A stretch of DNA of 64,000 bases from Streptomyces rugosispiralis (GTDB lineage: Bacteria > Actinomycetota > Actinomycetes > Streptomycetales > Streptomycetaceae). A program made the translations under genes and the position numbers. Positions within the stretch are counted from its first letter, which is position 1. Each line of letters opens with the position of its first letter. A model generated the notes under the pieces. That model did no database searches, was not told the DNA's origin, and saw only the letters and a list, made by a program, of their open reading frames with translations. Shown here one piece after another: positions 41,019-48,388 of this stretch. The stretch spans positions 1 to 64,000 of the forward strand of contig NZ_JANIAA010000048.1 in assembly GCF_024505145.1 (NCBI RefSeq). Reading direction: 5' to 3'.

Positions 41019-41779
41019 CGATGTCCCAGCCGCACCGACAGTTCACCCGCGCCCTTGGCCGCCAGCTCCTCCAGCTCGGCCTGGCGCTCATCGCTCCAGC
41101 GGATCGTCGGCACCGAGATCGACAGCGCCGCGACCACCTTTCCCGTGGTGTCCCGTACGGGAGCCGCCACGCAGTTCACATCCGGGTTGGACTCCCGCTG
41201 CTCGACCGCGATGCCGCGCTCGCGCACGGTGGCGAGGTGGCGGCGCAGCTCGGCGGGGTCGGTGCAGCTGTTGTCCGTCATCGCGGCCAGCGGCTGATCG
41301 CCGGACAGCCGCGCGGCCAGGGCGTCCTCCGGGAGGGACGCGAGCAGCATCTTGCCGACCGAGGTGCAGTGGGCGGGCAGCCGGCGGCCCGCGGCGGAGA
41401 CCATGCGGACGGCGTGGGTGGAGTCGACCTTGGCGATGTAGATGACGTCCATGCCCTCGAGGATCGCGACATGCACGGTCTCGTCGCAGGTCTCCGCGAC
41501 GCTCCGGGCCACCTGCTGGCCCTCGGCGGCCAGGTCGAGCTGCTCGGCGTAGCGGCTGCCCAGCTGGTACGGCCGCACCCCGAGCCGATAGCGGCCGGGC
41601 TGGTCGGGAACCTGGACCAGATAGGAGCGGGCGGCCAGAGTGGTCACCAGCTCATGGACCGTCGTACGGGGCAGTCCGAGCCGACGGGTGATCTCGGGTG
41701 CGGAGAGCGTGCCGTCCCCGTCCAGGAAGAGCTCGAGTATGTCCAGAGCCCGTGTCACCGCGGGCACCAGGCGTCCCAT
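41003..41779 (-). CDS. IclR-family transcriptional regulator
   Basis: A 258-residue IclR regulator. The HTH spans TRALDILELFLDGDGTLSAP and EITRRLGLPRTTVHELVTTL. The effector domain has the usual VHVAILEGMDVIYIAKVDST, RLPAHCTSVGKMLLASLP and GIAVEQRESNPDVNCVAAPV segments. The ATG at 41779 has GGGGAGGG upstream. A 35-bp near-perfect palindrome lies 37-71 bp before the start, probably its autoregulatory site. It is translationally coupled to the downstream lactonase through the ATGA chain. Confidence 0.88.
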   Translation of the reverse strand: MGRLVPAVTRALDILELFLDGDGTLSAPEITRRLGLPRTTVHELVTTLAARSYLVQVPDQPGRYRLGVRPYQLGSRYAEQLDLAAEGQQVARSVAETCDETVHVAILEGMDVIYIAKVDSTHAVRMVSAAGRRLPAHCTSVGKMLLASLPEDALAARLSGDQPLAAMTDNSCTDPAELRRHLATVRERGIAVEQRESNPDVNCVAAPVRDTTGKVVAALSISVPTIRWSDERQAELEELAAKGAGELSVRLGHRRRNV

Positions 41780-41815
41780 AGTGCTCGCCCTCCCCTTCTG
41801 GTTCAGATGGCAAGC

Positions 41816-41850
41816 GTTCGAGATTCCGGCCGGTGGCCGGTATCGCGAAC
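41816..41850. promoter_or_regulatory. 35-bp near-perfect palindrome upstream of iclR
   Basis: GTTCGAGATTCCGGCC (41816-41831) is complementary to GGCCGGTATCGCGAAC (41835-41850) with only two mismatches and a 3-bp centre. The GTTCG...CGAAC ends are typical of IclR-family sites. The position suits autoregulation. Confidence 0.7.
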
Positions 41851-41940
41851 ACAGGTTATGCGGAGGGGACTTCGCTCGGCAATGGTCCGGCAAAGGCGCG
41901 ATGCGAGGGGAAGCGCTTGCACCACCGCACGAGAACGTAC

Positions 41941-42066
41941 CCGTACGCCACAGCACGGCGAGCCCGTACGCCACGGCACGGCGAGCCCGTACGGCACGGC
42001 GAGCCCGTACGCCACAGCACGGCAAGCCCGTACGCCACGGCACGGCGAGGCCATACGCCACCATAG
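41941..42066. repeat. 23-bp tandem repeat array
   Basis: Five units of CCGTACGCCACRGCACGGC plus RAGC/G start at 41941, 41964, 41987, 42005 and 42028. The third is shortened to 18 bp. A sixth, degenerate unit at 42051 runs into the next gene. The array fills the gap between iclR and a divergent hypothetical gene. The unit contains CGTACG and no obvious hairpin. Confidence 0.9.
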
Positions 42067-42071
42067 AAGCC

Positions 42072-42695
42072 ATGGATTCCGCGCCCGGCTCATTCGCTCA
42101 GCCCGACTCGTTCCCGGCCCCCTTCCCCTTCGTCCTCGTGCTGCTGCGCCGGATGGCCGACCATCAGCCGGGGCTGGTCGAGGACGCGCTGCGCGAGCTG
42201 GGGGTCGGGCGCGCGGTAATGCGCGAGGCCAATCGCCGCTGGCAGGCCATGCAGCGCTCGCCGCGGCGGCGCTCGGCGGTGGCCCGCTACCGCTCCGTGC
42301 TGGGCCCGCCCGAGTCCACCGCCACCCGCCGGATCGGCGATCTGACCTGCGAGGCGCTGAGCTGGTCCGTGCCGCTGTGGCCGGATCTGCGGTTCGAGGT
42401 GCTCACCGCGCCGAACGGGGCGGTGTGGAACGAGTGGCTGGTGCGTGCGCCGGGCGCGCCCGGACCGCGGTTGCGTACGGCCGCCGATCTGCTGCCCTGG
42501 TCCTGCACGGTGGACGAGGTGGCACGCGCCTTCGCGCCCGCGCGGCCCATGGAGGGCTCGGCGCCCACCCGCTGGCGGCTCGCCTTCGACGCGCCGGAGG
42601 CGGAGAACGGTGAACCCCGCCACTATGTGGCGGAGTTCACCTGGGGACTGCTGCAGCGTATGGAGGACGTCAGGCCAGCTTCGCCGACAGCGTGA
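42072..42695 (+). CDS. Hypothetical protein
   Basis: A 207-residue soluble protein not recognised to family. It begins MDSAPGSFAQPDSFPAPFPF, then has a helical region (LVEDALRELGVGRAVMREAN) and a beta-rich C-terminal half (LPLWPDLRFEV-like strands, HYVAEFTWGLLQRMEDV). Codon use fits the genome. The ATG at 42072 has GAAG upstream. Its last 26 bp overlap the convergent OsmC gene. The 23-bp tandem array lies immediately upstream. Confidence 0.62.
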   Translation: MDSAPGSFAQPDSFPAPFPFVLVLLRRMADHQPGLVEDALRELGVGRAVMREANRRWQAMQRSPRRRSAVARYRSVLGPPESTATRRIGDLTCEALSWSVPLWPDLRFEVLTAPNGAVWNEWLVRAPGAPGPRLRTAADLLPWSCTVDEVARAFAPARPMEGSAPTRWRLAFDAPEAENGEPRHYVAEFTWGLLQRMEDVRPASPTA

Positions 42696-43095
42696 TCTCC
42701 GTACCGGCGAGCGCCTGGCTCACCGGGCAGTTCTTCTTGGCGTCCTCGGCCGCTGCGGTGAACGCGGCCTCGTCAAGGCCCTCCACCGTGCCCTCGACGG
42801 TGAGGTGGATACCGGTGATCCCGGTGCCGGGCTGGAAGGTGACCTCGGCCTGGGTGGTCAGCTGGGTGGGCGGGTTGCCCGCCTGGGTGAGGCCGTGCGA
42901 GAGCGCCATCGAGAAGCAGCTGGAGTGGGCCGCCGCGATCAGCTCCTCGGGGCTGGTCTTGCCGTTGGCCTGCTCGGCGCGGGACGGCCAGGAGACCGCC
43001 TGCTCGCCGATGCCGGAGGAGTCGAAGGTGACGGTCCCCTTGCCCTCGGCCAGATTGCCCTGCCAGACGGTGTGCGCGGTACGCGTCGTAGCCAT
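42670..43095 (-). CDS. osmC: OsmC-family organic hydroperoxide reductase
   Basis: A 141-residue peroxiredoxin-like enzyme that reduces organic peroxides with two conserved cysteines. Both are visible, in AAAHSSCFSMALSHGL and in AKKNCPVSQALAG. The N-terminal ARTAHTVWQGNLAEGKGTV-like strands and the GKTSPEELIAAAHSSC motif are typical of OsmC rather than Ohr. The ATG at 43095 gives the usual length. Confidence 0.93.
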   Translation of the reverse strand: MATTRTAHTVWQGNLAEGKGTVTFDSSGIGEQAVSWPSRAEQANGKTSPEELIAAAHSSCFSMALSHGLTQAGNPPTQLTTQAEVTFQPGTGITGIHLTVEGTVEGLDEAAFTAAAEDAKKNCPVSQALAGTEITLSAKLA

Positions 43096-43152
43096 GCTCG
43101 CTGTTCCCTGCTTCCTGTCGGACGTGCGGTATGCGAATACGGTCGGAGATGA

Positions 43153-43800
43153 TCACCCGGCGTGGGTGCCACCGCTTGCGGTGGCACCCTGTCCGGAGAT
43201 CGCCTCCGAGCCTACGTTCCAGGCGACCATGGCCGGGCGACCATGCTCAGTTCCCAGTCGACTGACGGTCGCGGTGTCGAGCCGGAAGAGCGCTCCGGCG
43301 GACGGGGGCAGTCCCAGCCGCCGGGCGGTGAGCACCCGCAGGACGTGGGCGTGCGCCACCAGCACCACATCGGCGCCGTCCGCCGCCTCCAGCTCGGGGG
43401 CGATGCGGGCGAGCACCCGGTCCACCCGGGCCCCGATCCGCTCGGGTGACTCGCCGGGGTGATCGGATGAGGCCGACGGGACGCCGTCGGTCCACAGGTT
43501 CCAGTCGGGGCGGCTGCGGTGGATCTCGTCGGTGGTGATGCCCTCGTAGCCGCCGTAGTCCCATTCGCGCAGGTCGGGCTCGACGGTCAGGTCCTCGAGC
43601 CCGGCGAGCCGCGCGGTCCGCACGGCCCGGTCCATCGGGCTGACCAGGATCAGCCCGATCTTCCGCGCGGCGAGCGGCCGGCGCAGGGCGCGGGCCTGCT
43701 CCTCACCGAGCGGAGTCAGGGGCAGATCGGTCCAGCTGGTGTGCCGGTGCGACCGGCTCCACTCGGTTTCGCCGTGCCGGACCAGCAGCAGCTCAGCCAC
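43153..43800 (-). CDS. Histidine phosphatase (phosphoglycerate-mutase superfamily)
   Basis: A 215-residue phosphatase. It has the phospho-histidine motif LLVRHGETEWS at residues 5-15, SPMDRAVRTARLAG, a DLREWDYGGYEG loop, and the second catalytic His in VVLVAHAHVLRVL. The substrate is unknown; relatives act on phosphosugars or small phosphoesters. The ATG overlaps the thioredoxin gene end by 8 bp. The C-terminal codons lie in a strong hairpin (43164-43189). Confidence 0.88.
   Translation of the reverse strand: MAELLLVRHGETEWSRSHRHTSWTDLPLTPLGEEQARALRRPLAARKIGLILVSPMDRAVRTARLAGLEDLTVEPDLREWDYGGYEGITTDEIHRSRPDWNLWTDGVPSASSDHPGESPERIGARVDRVLARIAPELEAADGADVVLVAHAHVLRVLTARRLGLPPSAGALFRLDTATVSRLGTEHGRPAMVAWNVGSEAISGQGATASGGTHAG
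43164..43189. terminator. Hairpin overlapping the end of the histidine phosphatase gene
   Basis: GGGTGCCACCGC (43164-43175) pairs perfectly with GCGGTGGCACCC (43178-43189). It lies inside the last codons of the minus-strand gene and probably acts as its terminator. Confidence 0.55.
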
Positions 43801-44233
43801 GGTTGCCGGATGCCTTCTCCTCGCCCGCGAGGCCCTGCTCCTTCTCCTCGTCGATGGCGTGCTTCTCGTTCGCCGCGGCGGCGATGGAGGCGCGCACCGT
43901 GTCCATGTCCAAGTCGCGGGCCTGGCCGATGAGGTCCTCCAGGGCCGGCTCGGGGAGGGCGCCGGGCTGGGCGAAGACCGCGATGTTCTCCCGCACGATC
44001 ATCAGCGTGGGGATGGACTGGATGTCGAAGGCGGCGGCCAGCTCGGGCTGGGCCTCGGTGTCGACCTTGGCGAACAGCAGGTCCTGGTGGCGCTCGGCGG
44101 CCTTCTCGTAGATGGGCGCGAACATCCGGCACGGCCCGCACCAGGAGGCCCAGAAATCAATCAGTACGAATTCGCTCCCGGACACGATCTCGTCGAAGTT
44201 GTCCTTGGTGAGCTCGACGGTGCTAGTGCTCAT
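43793..44233 (-). CDS. trxA: Thioredoxin
   Basis: A 146-residue thioredoxin with a standard fold and active site FWASWCGPCRMFAPIYEKA at residues 27-45, followed by the cis-Pro loop IQSIPTLMIVREN. About 35 extra acidic/Lys-rich residues extend the C-terminus (AAAANEKHAIDEEKEQGLAG). It is co-transcribed with the overlapping histidine phosphatase gene. It provides disulfide reduction in the cytosol. Confidence 0.93.
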   Translation of the reverse strand: MSTSTVELTKDNFDEIVSGSEFVLIDFWASWCGPCRMFAPIYEKAAERHQDLLFAKVDTEAQPELAAAFDIQSIPTLMIVRENIAVFAQPGALPEPALEDLIGQARDLDMDTVRASIAAAANEKHAIDEEKEQGLAGEEKASGNRG

Positions 44234-44341
44234 GCCTGCGTTACCCGCTTCCGTACGTCGGCAGATGCCACATGCACGGTAACCCCGCCACCGTCCGCGG
44301 TTATTCCGGGCAGGTGGCGGGGGCGGCGGCCGCCGGGACGG

Positions 44342-45994
44342 CTAGCCGGTCCGGAAGCGTATGCCCAGGTCGGCAGGGGTGAAGTGGCGTACGTCCCTGG
44401 TGGAGAGCCCGTCGCCGGTCCCCCGGAAGACCCAGAAGCCGCCCGTCCTGCCGTGGCCGTAGCCGGGCGCGGCGGCGACCACGTCGTCGTGTCCGTCCCC
44501 GTCGACGTCGAGCAGCGGGGGCTGCGGGGCGAAGGCGTCGAAGCCGTACGGGGTGTGGCGGCCGGGCACCCCCGGGGTGTCCAGGTCCAGCGACTGGACC
44601 CGGCCACGCTCCCGGCCGTGCTCCCGGCCGCGCTCCCCGTCGTGCTCCCGGTCGTGCTCCCCGTGGGGGCTCTTGGCCGGGTCGGGGGAGTACTCGCCGC
44701 CGCGCCCGTGCCGTGAGCCGGGCAGCAGGGTGAGCCGGCCGTTGCCGTTGTTCTTCTCCGGGATGGCCACGACGAGGTCGGGGCGGCCGTCGCCGGTGAT
44801 GTCGCCGACGGCCGGGGAGCCGCCGAAGCCGTCGCCGCGCCGTGCGTCGCCGGGCATGCCGGGGCCGGACTGGTCGACGGTGAGATCCGCACGCCCCCGG
44901 CCCAGGCCGGGCTTGGCGCCGTGGACGACGGTCAGCCGTCCGGAGCCGCGGTGGCGGCCGGGGCCGAGGGTCCCCTGGCCGGGCGCGAGCAGATCGTCGA
45001 TCCCGTCGTGGTCGGCGTCCCCGGCCGCGGGCTCGCGCGGGCCGTCCTCGGTGCCGAGGGCATGGGCCAGGCGCGCCTCGGGCCGCCTGTCCCGCACCAG
45101 GCCCTTGGGCCCGCCGCGGTAGTGGGCGACGGGGGTGTCGAGGGGGGCGGTGTCGCCGGGTTCCGGCTGGTCCGCCTGGCCGAGGCCGTAGCGGTAGGTC
45201 AGCACCACATCGGTGCGGTGGTCGCCGTTGAAGTCCCCGGCCGTGGCGGTGGCGGGCGCGGTACGGCGGGGCCGGTCGGTGGGGCCGGTGGGGAGCGGGG
45301 CGGTACGGGCGGGCTGAGCCTTGGCGCCGAACGGCCCGTACAGCACGCGTACGGCACCCTGGCCCTCGCCCTGGTCATCGCTCTGGCCGTCGCCCTGGCC
45401 CTCGCCCTGGCCATCGCCGCGGCCCTCGCCCTGGCCCTCGCCCTGGCCGTCGCCGCGGGCGTCCGCCGCCGAGGCCAGCAGGTCGGCCGCGCCGTCCCCG
45501 TCGAAGTCCCCCACGGCCAGCGCCAGGAATCCGGCCGCGCCGCCGCCGAGCGGGCGCGGCGCGGCGAGCCCCCGGGGGCCGCCCCGCAGCACCACGGTCT
45601 CCCCCGTCCGCTCGGCCCGCGGCGAACTGCCGTGCCGGAAGCGTGCCGTCACCAGGTCGGTGAACCCGTCCCGGTCGAGATCGGTGCGCAGCAGGGGTCC
45701 CACGTAGTCGTCCTCGGCGCCGCTCACGACGAGGCGGTGCCGCGGGTCGAGGCCATGCGGCCCGCCGTAGACCACCGCGAGCCGGGCGGGCAGCGGTCCC
45801 CGGGAGGCGCTGGTGGGGCGGATGGTGGTGGCGAAGTCGTCGTAACCGTCGCCGTTGAAGTCCCCGAGCGAGGCACCGGCGGCCCCCTTCGTGGCCCCCT
45901 CCGTCGGTCTCCGCCCCTCGTGGCCGCCCTCACTGCACCCGGCGAGCAGCAGCACGGACACGGCCACGGCGGCGACGGGAACGGACGAACGCAC
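44342..45994 (-). CDS. FG-GAP/VCBS repeat lipoprotein
   Basis: A 550-residue exported lipoprotein. The GTG at 45994 follows GAGGTG. A short signal leads to lipobox LLAGC. The chain holds about seven FG-GAP/integrin-like blades, each with a calcium loop: LGDFNGDGYDDFATT, RTDLDRDGFTDLVTA, VGDFDGDGAADLLAS, AGDFNGDHRTDVVLT, VGDITGDGRPDLVVA, LLDVDGDGHDDVVAA. It is predicted to fold as a beta-propeller at the cell surface. Two low-complexity insertions are present: GDGQGEGQGEGRGDGQGEG and HGEHDREHDGERGREHGR. The function is unknown, probably binding or structural. Confidence 0.82.
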   Translation of the reverse strand: MRSSVPVAAVAVSVLLLAGCSEGGHEGRRPTEGATKGAAGASLGDFNGDGYDDFATTIRPTSASRGPLPARLAVVYGGPHGLDPRHRLVVSGAEDDYVGPLLRTDLDRDGFTDLVTARFRHGSSPRAERTGETVVLRGGPRGLAAPRPLGGGAAGFLALAVGDFDGDGAADLLASAADARGDGQGEGQGEGRGDGQGEGQGDGQSDDQGEGQGAVRVLYGPFGAKAQPARTAPLPTGPTDRPRRTAPATATAGDFNGDHRTDVVLTYRYGLGQADQPEPGDTAPLDTPVAHYRGGPKGLVRDRRPEARLAHALGTEDGPREPAAGDADHDGIDDLLAPGQGTLGPGRHRGSGRLTVVHGAKPGLGRGRADLTVDQSGPGMPGDARRGDGFGGSPAVGDITGDGRPDLVVAIPEKNNGNGRLTLLPGSRHGRGGEYSPDPAKSPHGEHDREHDGERGREHGRERGRVQSLDLDTPGVPGRHTPYGFDAFAPQPPLLDVDGDGHDDVVAAAPGYGHGRTGGFWVFRGTGDGLSTRDVRHFTPADLGIRFRTG

Positions 45995-46247
45995 GGCGAC
46001 ACCTCGCAAGGCGGATCGAGCTGACACGGACGGCGGGCGGGCAGGGAGGTACGAACACGGATACGAACGAGGGCTTCACCGCTCAAGGACTCCAGGGAGC
46101 GTGCTCGGGTTGCCTCGCGGCCGTCCCCGCCAAATACCCGCGACATCGGGCGCCGAGCTTGCGATCATGACGCCTGAACTCTGAACTCTGGCCTCTGGCC
46201 TCCGACCCCTGGCCCCTGGCCTCCTCGACGAGAAAGGGCGATGCGCG

Positions 46248-46889
46248 ATGCCGGCCATACCCGCCGACCCGACCGTGCTGCACCCGATGCCCGAGCAGCC
46301 ACGGGTGGTGCTGCTCAAGCCGCTGATCACCTCGCCGCTGATCGAGGTCGGGGAGTTCTCGTACTACGACGACCCGGATGAGCCCACCGCGTTCGAGACC
46401 CGCAATGTGCTGTACCACTACGGGCCGGAGCGGCTGGTCATCGGGAAGTTCTGCGCACTGGGCGAAGGCGTGCGGTTCATCATGAACGGCGCCAACCACC
46501 GCATGGACGGACCCTCCACGTTCCCGTTCCCCATCATGGGCGGCTCGTGGGCCGACCACTTCGACCTGATCACCGGCCTGCCGGGCCGGGGAGACACGGT
46601 GGTGGGCCATGACGTCTGGTTCGGATACCGGGCGATGGTGATGCCCGGCGTCCGTATCGGCCACGGCGCGGTCATCGCCTCCGGGTCCGTGGTCGTGGAC
46701 GACGTTCCCGACTACGGCATCGTCGGCGGCAACCCGGCCAAGCTCATCCGCCGCCGCTACGGCGACGAGGACATCGCCCGGCTGCTGGCCCTGGCCTGGT
46801 GGGACTGGCCGATCGAGCACCTCACCGCGCATATCCGCACCATCATGTCCGGCAGCGTGGCCGAGTTGGAGGCGGCGGCTCCTCGGTAG
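46248..46889 (+). CDS. Vat-like xenobiotic O-acetyltransferase (hexapeptide repeat)
   Basis: A 213-residue left-handed beta-helix acetyltransferase of the CatB/Vat family, whose studied members inactivate streptogramin A or chloramphenicol. Visible are SYYDDPDEPTAFETRNVLYH, LVIGKFCALGEGVRFIMNGA, NHRMDGPSTFPFPIMGGSW with the catalytic His, VVGHDVWFGYRAMVMPGVRI, and ASGSVVVDDVPDYGIVGGNP. The ATG at 46248 has GAAAGGG at nine bases; the ATG at 46241 is too close. Upstream are GGCCTCTGGCC-type short repeats (46172-46223). Resistance function is plausible but not proven. Confidence 0.82.
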   Translation: MPAIPADPTVLHPMPEQPRVVLLKPLITSPLIEVGEFSYYDDPDEPTAFETRNVLYHYGPERLVIGKFCALGEGVRFIMNGANHRMDGPSTFPFPIMGGSWADHFDLITGLPGRGDTVVGHDVWFGYRAMVMPGVRIGHGAVIASGSVVVDDVPDYGIVGGNPAKLIRRRYGDEDIARLLALAWWDWPIEHLTAHIRTIMSGSVAELEAAAPR

Positions 46890-46912
46890 GAGGTGCCCAG
46901 CGGGTCTTGGCA

Positions 46913-47004
46913 CCTGCGGCGGGCCGATCCCCTCCCCGAAACACGGATCGTGACGCCTGCGGCGGGCTGTTCCCCTCCCCGCCCCCTTTCCCGAAACACG
47001 GATC
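46913..47004. repeat. Duplicated intergenic element with CCCTCCCCGAAACACGGATC core
   Basis: CCTGCGGCGGGC, a short spacer and GAAACACGGATC occur at 46913-46949 and again at 46956-47004; the second copy has an extra CCCGCCCCCTTTC. Very similar CCCCTCCCCGCCCC-TTCCCGAAAC strings are scattered between genes in Streptomyces genomes, so this looks like a dispersed intergenic repeat. Its right edge is where the GNAT remnant loses similarity. Confidence 0.6.
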
Positions 47005-47266
47005 CCGCCGCCCGCAGCGCGGGCTCCACAGCGGGCGCGGCGTCCGGCGCGAACTCGAGCCGGGGCTTGAGTTCACGTACCTGGAACGCCTCGATCAGCT
47101 CCTTGACGTCCCGGGCGGTGGGCCGGGCGCCGGGAAGAGGGGTCGCGTAGTTGATGTACGGGCTGGTGGTGCCGGGATCGAACGCCGCCACAAAGCCCCC
47201 GGTTTCGACAAGCACGGGGCGGCGGCGGAGGTTGGCTAGGGCAAAACTCTGGACGTCAGTGCCCAT
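47003..47266 (-). pseudogene. Truncated GNAT-like acetyltransferase, N-terminal part only
   Basis: From ATG 47266 the complement encodes MGTDVQSFALANLRRRPVLV, GGFVAAFDPGTTSPYINYAT and LKPRLEFAPDAAPAVEPAL, a recognisable N-terminal domain of actinobacterial GNAT enzymes. Similarity stops at 47003, at the edge of the duplicated intergenic element. The acetyl-CoA-binding half is missing. Confidence 0.6.
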
Positions 47267-47313
47267 GGTTTTCGCGAGGCGGAGCGAAAGACCGCCACCG
47301 CAGCCACCGCACC

Positions 47314-47362
47314 CCACCGACCCCGACCCCGAACCCGACCCCGAACCCGAACCCGAACCCGT
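47314..47362. repeat. CCCGAA/CCCGAC hexamer tandem repeat
   Basis: About eight consecutive 6-bp units (CCCGAC then CCCGAA) lie between the GNAT remnant and the alginate lyase gene. They look like a slippage microsatellite. Confidence 0.8.
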
Positions 47363-47487
47363 CCGGAGGATTGACGCGGACACACCACGTCTCTACCGTC
47401 TCGTCACATCTCGGCGTTCACAACGAAACACCAACTTCATATACATGGACGCCGGTCCATACCAACCCCCCACGGGAAGGCATTCCC

Positions 47488-48282
47488 ATGCGCATGCGTA
47501 CGCTGCTCACCGCGCTGGCGACCGTGACCACCGCCATAGGTGGCCTGGCCCTCGCGGGCCCCGCCGGCGCCTCCCCCACGGCCGCGACCTTCGCCGACCC
47601 GTCGAAGGCGCCGGGCGGCAACTTCGACCTCTCGGTGTGGCAACTCCAGGAGCCGGTCGGCTCCCCCGGCAAGCCGACGACCATCCCCTCGTCCCGGCTC
47701 CAGGGAGCGAACGGATTCCAGGACGACTACTTCTACACCGACAAGCGCGACGGGGCGATGACGTTCTGGGCGCCGGAAAAGGGCGTCACCACCCCGAACT
47801 CCAACTACGCCCGCTCCGAGCTGCGCGAGATGAACCGTAACGGCGGCGCCGCGGACTGGTCGCTCGGCGGCTCGCACAAGCTGCGGGCGACGCTGCGCGT
47901 GGTGTCGGTGACCAAGAACGTCTGCGTCGGTCAGATCCACCTCGGCTCGGGCGGCTCCTCCACGAAGCCGCTGGTGGAGCTGTACTACCGCGCCAACGGC
48001 GACATCGTCCTCGGCACCGAGAACTCCCCCGACGGCGGCCAGACGCTGCACAACGTGGGCCATGTGTCGGTCGGCAAGACATGGAACTACACGATCGCCG
48101 TCTCCGGCGGCGACACCATCGACCTGACGGTCAACGGCAGCACGACGCACTACGACATCCCGTCGTCGTTCTTCCCGTACAAGCAGTACTTCAAGGCGGG
48201 CTCGTACAACCAGTCGTCCTCCGACAGCACGACGAACGGAGCGCGCGTCGGCTTCTACGGGCTGACCGTCTCCCACGACTGA
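47488..48282 (+). CDS. Secreted alginate lyase, PL7 family
   Basis: A 264-residue exported lyase cleaving alginate (or a related uronan) by beta-elimination. The signal peptide covers residues 1-27 (LLTALATVTTAIGGLALAGP). The three PL7 motifs are present: YARSELREM (R-S-E-L-R), VGQIHLG (Q-I-H) and YFKAGSYNQ. With the jelly-roll strands in order, it should be active. The ATG at 47488 follows GGGAAGG. The last 17-18 bp including the stop are tandemly duplicated (ACCGTCTCCCACGACTG at 48266 and 48284). A compound hairpin region follows. Confidence 0.92.
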   Translation: MRMRTLLTALATVTTAIGGLALAGPAGASPTAATFADPSKAPGGNFDLSVWQLQEPVGSPGKPTTIPSSRLQGANGFQDDYFYTDKRDGAMTFWAPEKGVTTPNSNYARSELREMNRNGGAADWSLGGSHKLRATLRVVSVTKNVCVGQIHLGSGGSSTKPLVELYYRANGDIVLGTENSPDGGQTLHNVGHVSVGKTWNYTIAVSGGDTIDLTVNGSTTHYDIPSSFFPYKQYFKAGSYNQSSSDSTTNGARVGFYGLTVSHD

Positions 48283-48350
48283 CCGTCTCCCACGACTGAG
48301 CTCCCCGGGGGCTCCCCGGGGAGCCCCCAGGGAGCCCCCAGGGAGCCCCA

Positions 48351-48379
48351 GGCCCGGCGGCCGGGGCGGCCGCCGGGCC
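48351..48379. terminator. Hairpin terminator between convergent PL7 and GH4 genes
   Basis: GGCCCGGCGGCC (48351-48362) pairs perfectly with GGCCGCCGGGCC (48368-48379), 5-nt loop. It is preceded by three CAGGGAGCCCC repeats and another GGGGCTCC/GGAGCCCC inverted repeat, making a compound bidirectional terminator. Confidence 0.7.
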
Positions 48380-48388
48380 CCGTCGTCG

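Noticed and set aside
41941..42066. Possible CRISPR array
   Set aside because: The 23-bp units are directly adjacent with no unique spacers, and no cas genes are present.
39953..42613. 886-codon open frame on the plus strand
   Set aside because: It lies antisense to the SMP-30 and IclR genes, both of which have clear domains. Its product is Arg/Gly-rich without motifs.
46757..47383. 208-codon minus-strand frame spanning the GNAT remnant
   Set aside because: Its first 30 codons are a Gly-Ser run from the hexamer repeat and its last 80 are antisense to the Vat-like gene. Only the middle has homology, so it is listed as a pseudogene instead.
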